From the NCBI GenBank assembly GCA_021160205.1, contig JAGHCZ010000003.1, forward strand, positions 1 through 6,264: a stretch of 6,264 nucleotides of DNA, written 5' to 3'. This DNA is from Nitrososphaerota archaeon. GTDB lineage: Archaea > Thermoproteota > Nitrososphaeria_A > Caldarchaeales > Wolframiiraptoraceae. Both the position numbers and the translations under genes were made by a program. The notes under the pieces were generated by a model. The model was given only the letters and a program-made list of their open reading frames with translations, searched no databases and was not told where the DNA came from. Shown piece after piece: positions 5,528 to 6,264 of the stretch (its first letter is position 1; each line of letters begins with the position of its first letter).

Positions 5528-5921
5528 TGGAGCCCTTCCAGTCCATCGGTATCTCGACAAATCTCCATTCCTTCCCGAGAAACCTGGCGGCGAGAATGGG
5601 TTTAGGCCTAACCTCGGCTCCGCAGTGAGGACATTTTACAACGAAAAGATTACAGAAATCGAGCAAACGCTTAACCTGAACAGCGTTCAAAACCACGTAG
5701 GGCTTGCTGCTAGACTTAACTTCTATTGCCAGCAACTCCCCATCGTCGACCGCGATTATATCGGGTTTAGGAAGCTTACCCGTTCCACTTCCCGGAGTTC
5801 TAACGGCGTAGGTCCCTGCCTCTCCTTTCGTGGAGAATTTCCGAATGAGATAGTATTCTCCCTCATAGCCCATTCTGGCCTTATATCGCGGTGATGAAGG
5901 GTTCTTAGGCTTCTTAGGCAT
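5439..5921 (-). CDS. hjc: Holliday junction resolvase, archaeal Hjc type
   Basis: Cuts four-way DNA junctions in recombination and replication-fork repair. It has the PD-(D/E)xK nuclease core: E22 in GYEGEYYLIRKF (18-29); the RTPGSGTG loop (41-48); D54 in KPDIIAVDDG (52-61); and E67-V-K69 in LLAIEVKSS (63-71). These align well with the Sulfolobus Hjc catalytic residues as I remember them. It then differs: after LLDFCNLFVV comes CPHCG (97-101) and RPKPILAARFLGKEWRFVEIP (105-125), where Sulfolobus Hjc is shorter and has no CxxC. The tail (132-160) is Ser/Glu-rich, probably disordered, and overlaps the convergent gene. 160 residues is slightly longer than the usual 130-145. The ATG at 5921 fits a TATA box centred 26 nt upstream, so the mRNA is probably leaderless. 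It lies downstream of the AOR gene on the same strand but with its own promoter. Confidence 0.92.
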   Translation of the reverse strand: MPKKPKNPSSPRYKARMGYEGEYYLIRKFSTKGEAGTYAVRTPGSGTGKLPKPDIIAVDDGELLAIEVKSSSKPYVVLNAVQVKRLLDFCNLFVVKCPHCGAEVRPKPILAARFLGKEWRFVEIPMDWKGSIILKKTSQAFDDGKLSSRESEAAEAESSR

Positions 5922-5944
5922 GCCTTTTGAAGTTCATCCTAAGA
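5902..5944. repeat. Repeats and palindrome around the hjc start
   Basis: TTCTTAGGC occurs twice in tandem (5902-5910 and 5911-5919). AGGCATGCCT (5916-5925) is a perfect 10-bp palindrome over the start codon. CCTAAGA (5938-5944) is the inverted match of TCTTAGG at 5912-5918. Part is explained by coding for Pro-Lys-Lys-Pro-Lys, but the CCTAAGA arm is outside the gene and touches the TATA box, so an operator is possible. Confidence 0.35.
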
Positions 5945-5950
5945 TATAAC
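5943..5950 (-). promoter_or_regulatory. TATA-box promoter of hjc
   Basis: Read leftward, GTTATATC. Its centre near 5947 is 26 nt from the A of the hjc ATG at 5921, the classic distance for an archaeal leaderless transcript. Only a weak AAAGG precedes the start. Confidence 0.65.
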
Positions 5951-6001
5951 ATAACCTTCGCCGAATAAATAGTGGATAATAGTTTGAGAATCTCCGCGTC
6001 A

Positions 6002-6264
6002 TCAACCCGATTTTTCATACAGCTTTTCCGCAGCTTCATCCAATCCAAGCGAAATCAGCTTTTCCCTCGTAGGTCTCCCGGACTCATCCCATCCGCGTAG
6101 CCCGTAATACGTTTTGAGAAGCTCCACGAATTTGCCGCGGTCCAGTCGCACGCCCTTCGTCGATCCCTCGGGGACCGGGTCTTCGAAGTCTCGATCCGGC
6201 AGAGAATCATCTCTTATTCCAACGTTTTTCCTGAGAATCGCTATGCACCTCGTCAGGTTCCAAA
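6002..6264 (-). CDS. Aldehyde:ferredoxin oxidoreductase family, C-terminal end (5' part outside window)
   Basis: The last 86 residues of a tungsten-pterin oxidoreductase of the AOR family, which oxidises aldehydes to acids with ferredoxin as acceptor in anaerobic archaea. Seen: a WNLTR start like the family's helix before the 'DDTLP' element; RDDSLPDRDFEDPVPEG (here residues 17-33 of the fragment); the variable linker; then the diagnostic ending of a long helix, YYGLRGWDESGRPTREKL (52-69), and LGLDEAAEKL (72-81) before the TGA at 6002-6004. The first fragment codon is cut: bases 6263-6264 belong to a split codon. The cofactor-binding and Fe-S cysteine parts lie outside the window, so the subfamily (AOR, FOR, GAPOR and so on) cannot be told. 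The hjc gene follows 80 nt downstream on the same strand. Confidence 0.9.
   Translation of the reverse strand, partial: WNLTRCIAILRKNVGIRDDSLPDRDFEDPVPEGSTKGVRLDRGKFVELLKTYYGLRGWDESGRPTREKLISLGLDEAAEKLYEKSG

Noticed and set aside
5505..5894. Rightward 129-codon ORF opposite hjc
   Set aside because: Antisense to the full Hjc catalytic core, which is clearly the real gene.
5889..5895. GTGATGA resembling a C box of a C/D guide RNA
   Set aside because: No CTGA D box, internal C'/D' pair or terminal stem is found at proper spacing, and it lies within hjc coding sequence.

Overview
The window looks like chromosomal DNA of an anaerobic, probably thermophilic archaeon. It carries a class I lysyl-tRNA synthetase, a DTD2-type D-aminoacyl-tRNA deacylase, an RPA-like SSB with a single OB fold, an Hjc-type Holliday junction resolvase and the C-terminus of an aldehyde:ferredoxin oxidoreductase. 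Promoters are archaeal TATA boxes, several placed about 26 nt upstream of the start codon, which suggests leaderless mRNAs. Proteins are rich in Glu, Lys and Arg, and AGA/AGG is the common Arg codon. The crenarchaeal-type SSB points to the TACK group. I cannot place it more finely from sequence alone.

Left part (1-2987): dtdA runs leftward and leaves the window at base 1. It diverges, across a 63-bp promoter region, from a rightward pair: a COG2521-type predicted SAM-dependent methyltransferase and, 32 nt later, lysS. All three fit a theme of tRNA charging, quality control or modification, although the methyltransferase substrate is unknown.

Middle part (2988-5527): ssb has its own TATA box just after lysS. 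A second, near-identical TATA box drives a two-gene unit with TTG starts: a 521-residue coiled-coil protein with a C-terminal CxxC/CxxC zinc ribbon, then a 133-residue basic protein that may be a winged helix. Neither is a family I recognise.

Right part (5439-6264): hjc runs leftward from a TATA box spaced for leaderless transcription. Its 3' end overlaps the 133-residue gene by 89 nt, tail to tail. Upstream on the same strand is the last 86 codons of an AOR-family oxidoreductase, cut by the window edge.

The most interesting part is the block ssb - coiled-coil/zinc ribbon - small basic protein - hjc. Two recognisable DNA recombination proteins flank two unrecognised ones, so the unknown pair is a candidate DNA repair, recombination or chromosome-organisation module. 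That role rests on context and architecture, not on homology. No tRNA, rRNA, CRISPR array, transposon or integrase was seen. No gene-free stretch exceeds 100 bases.
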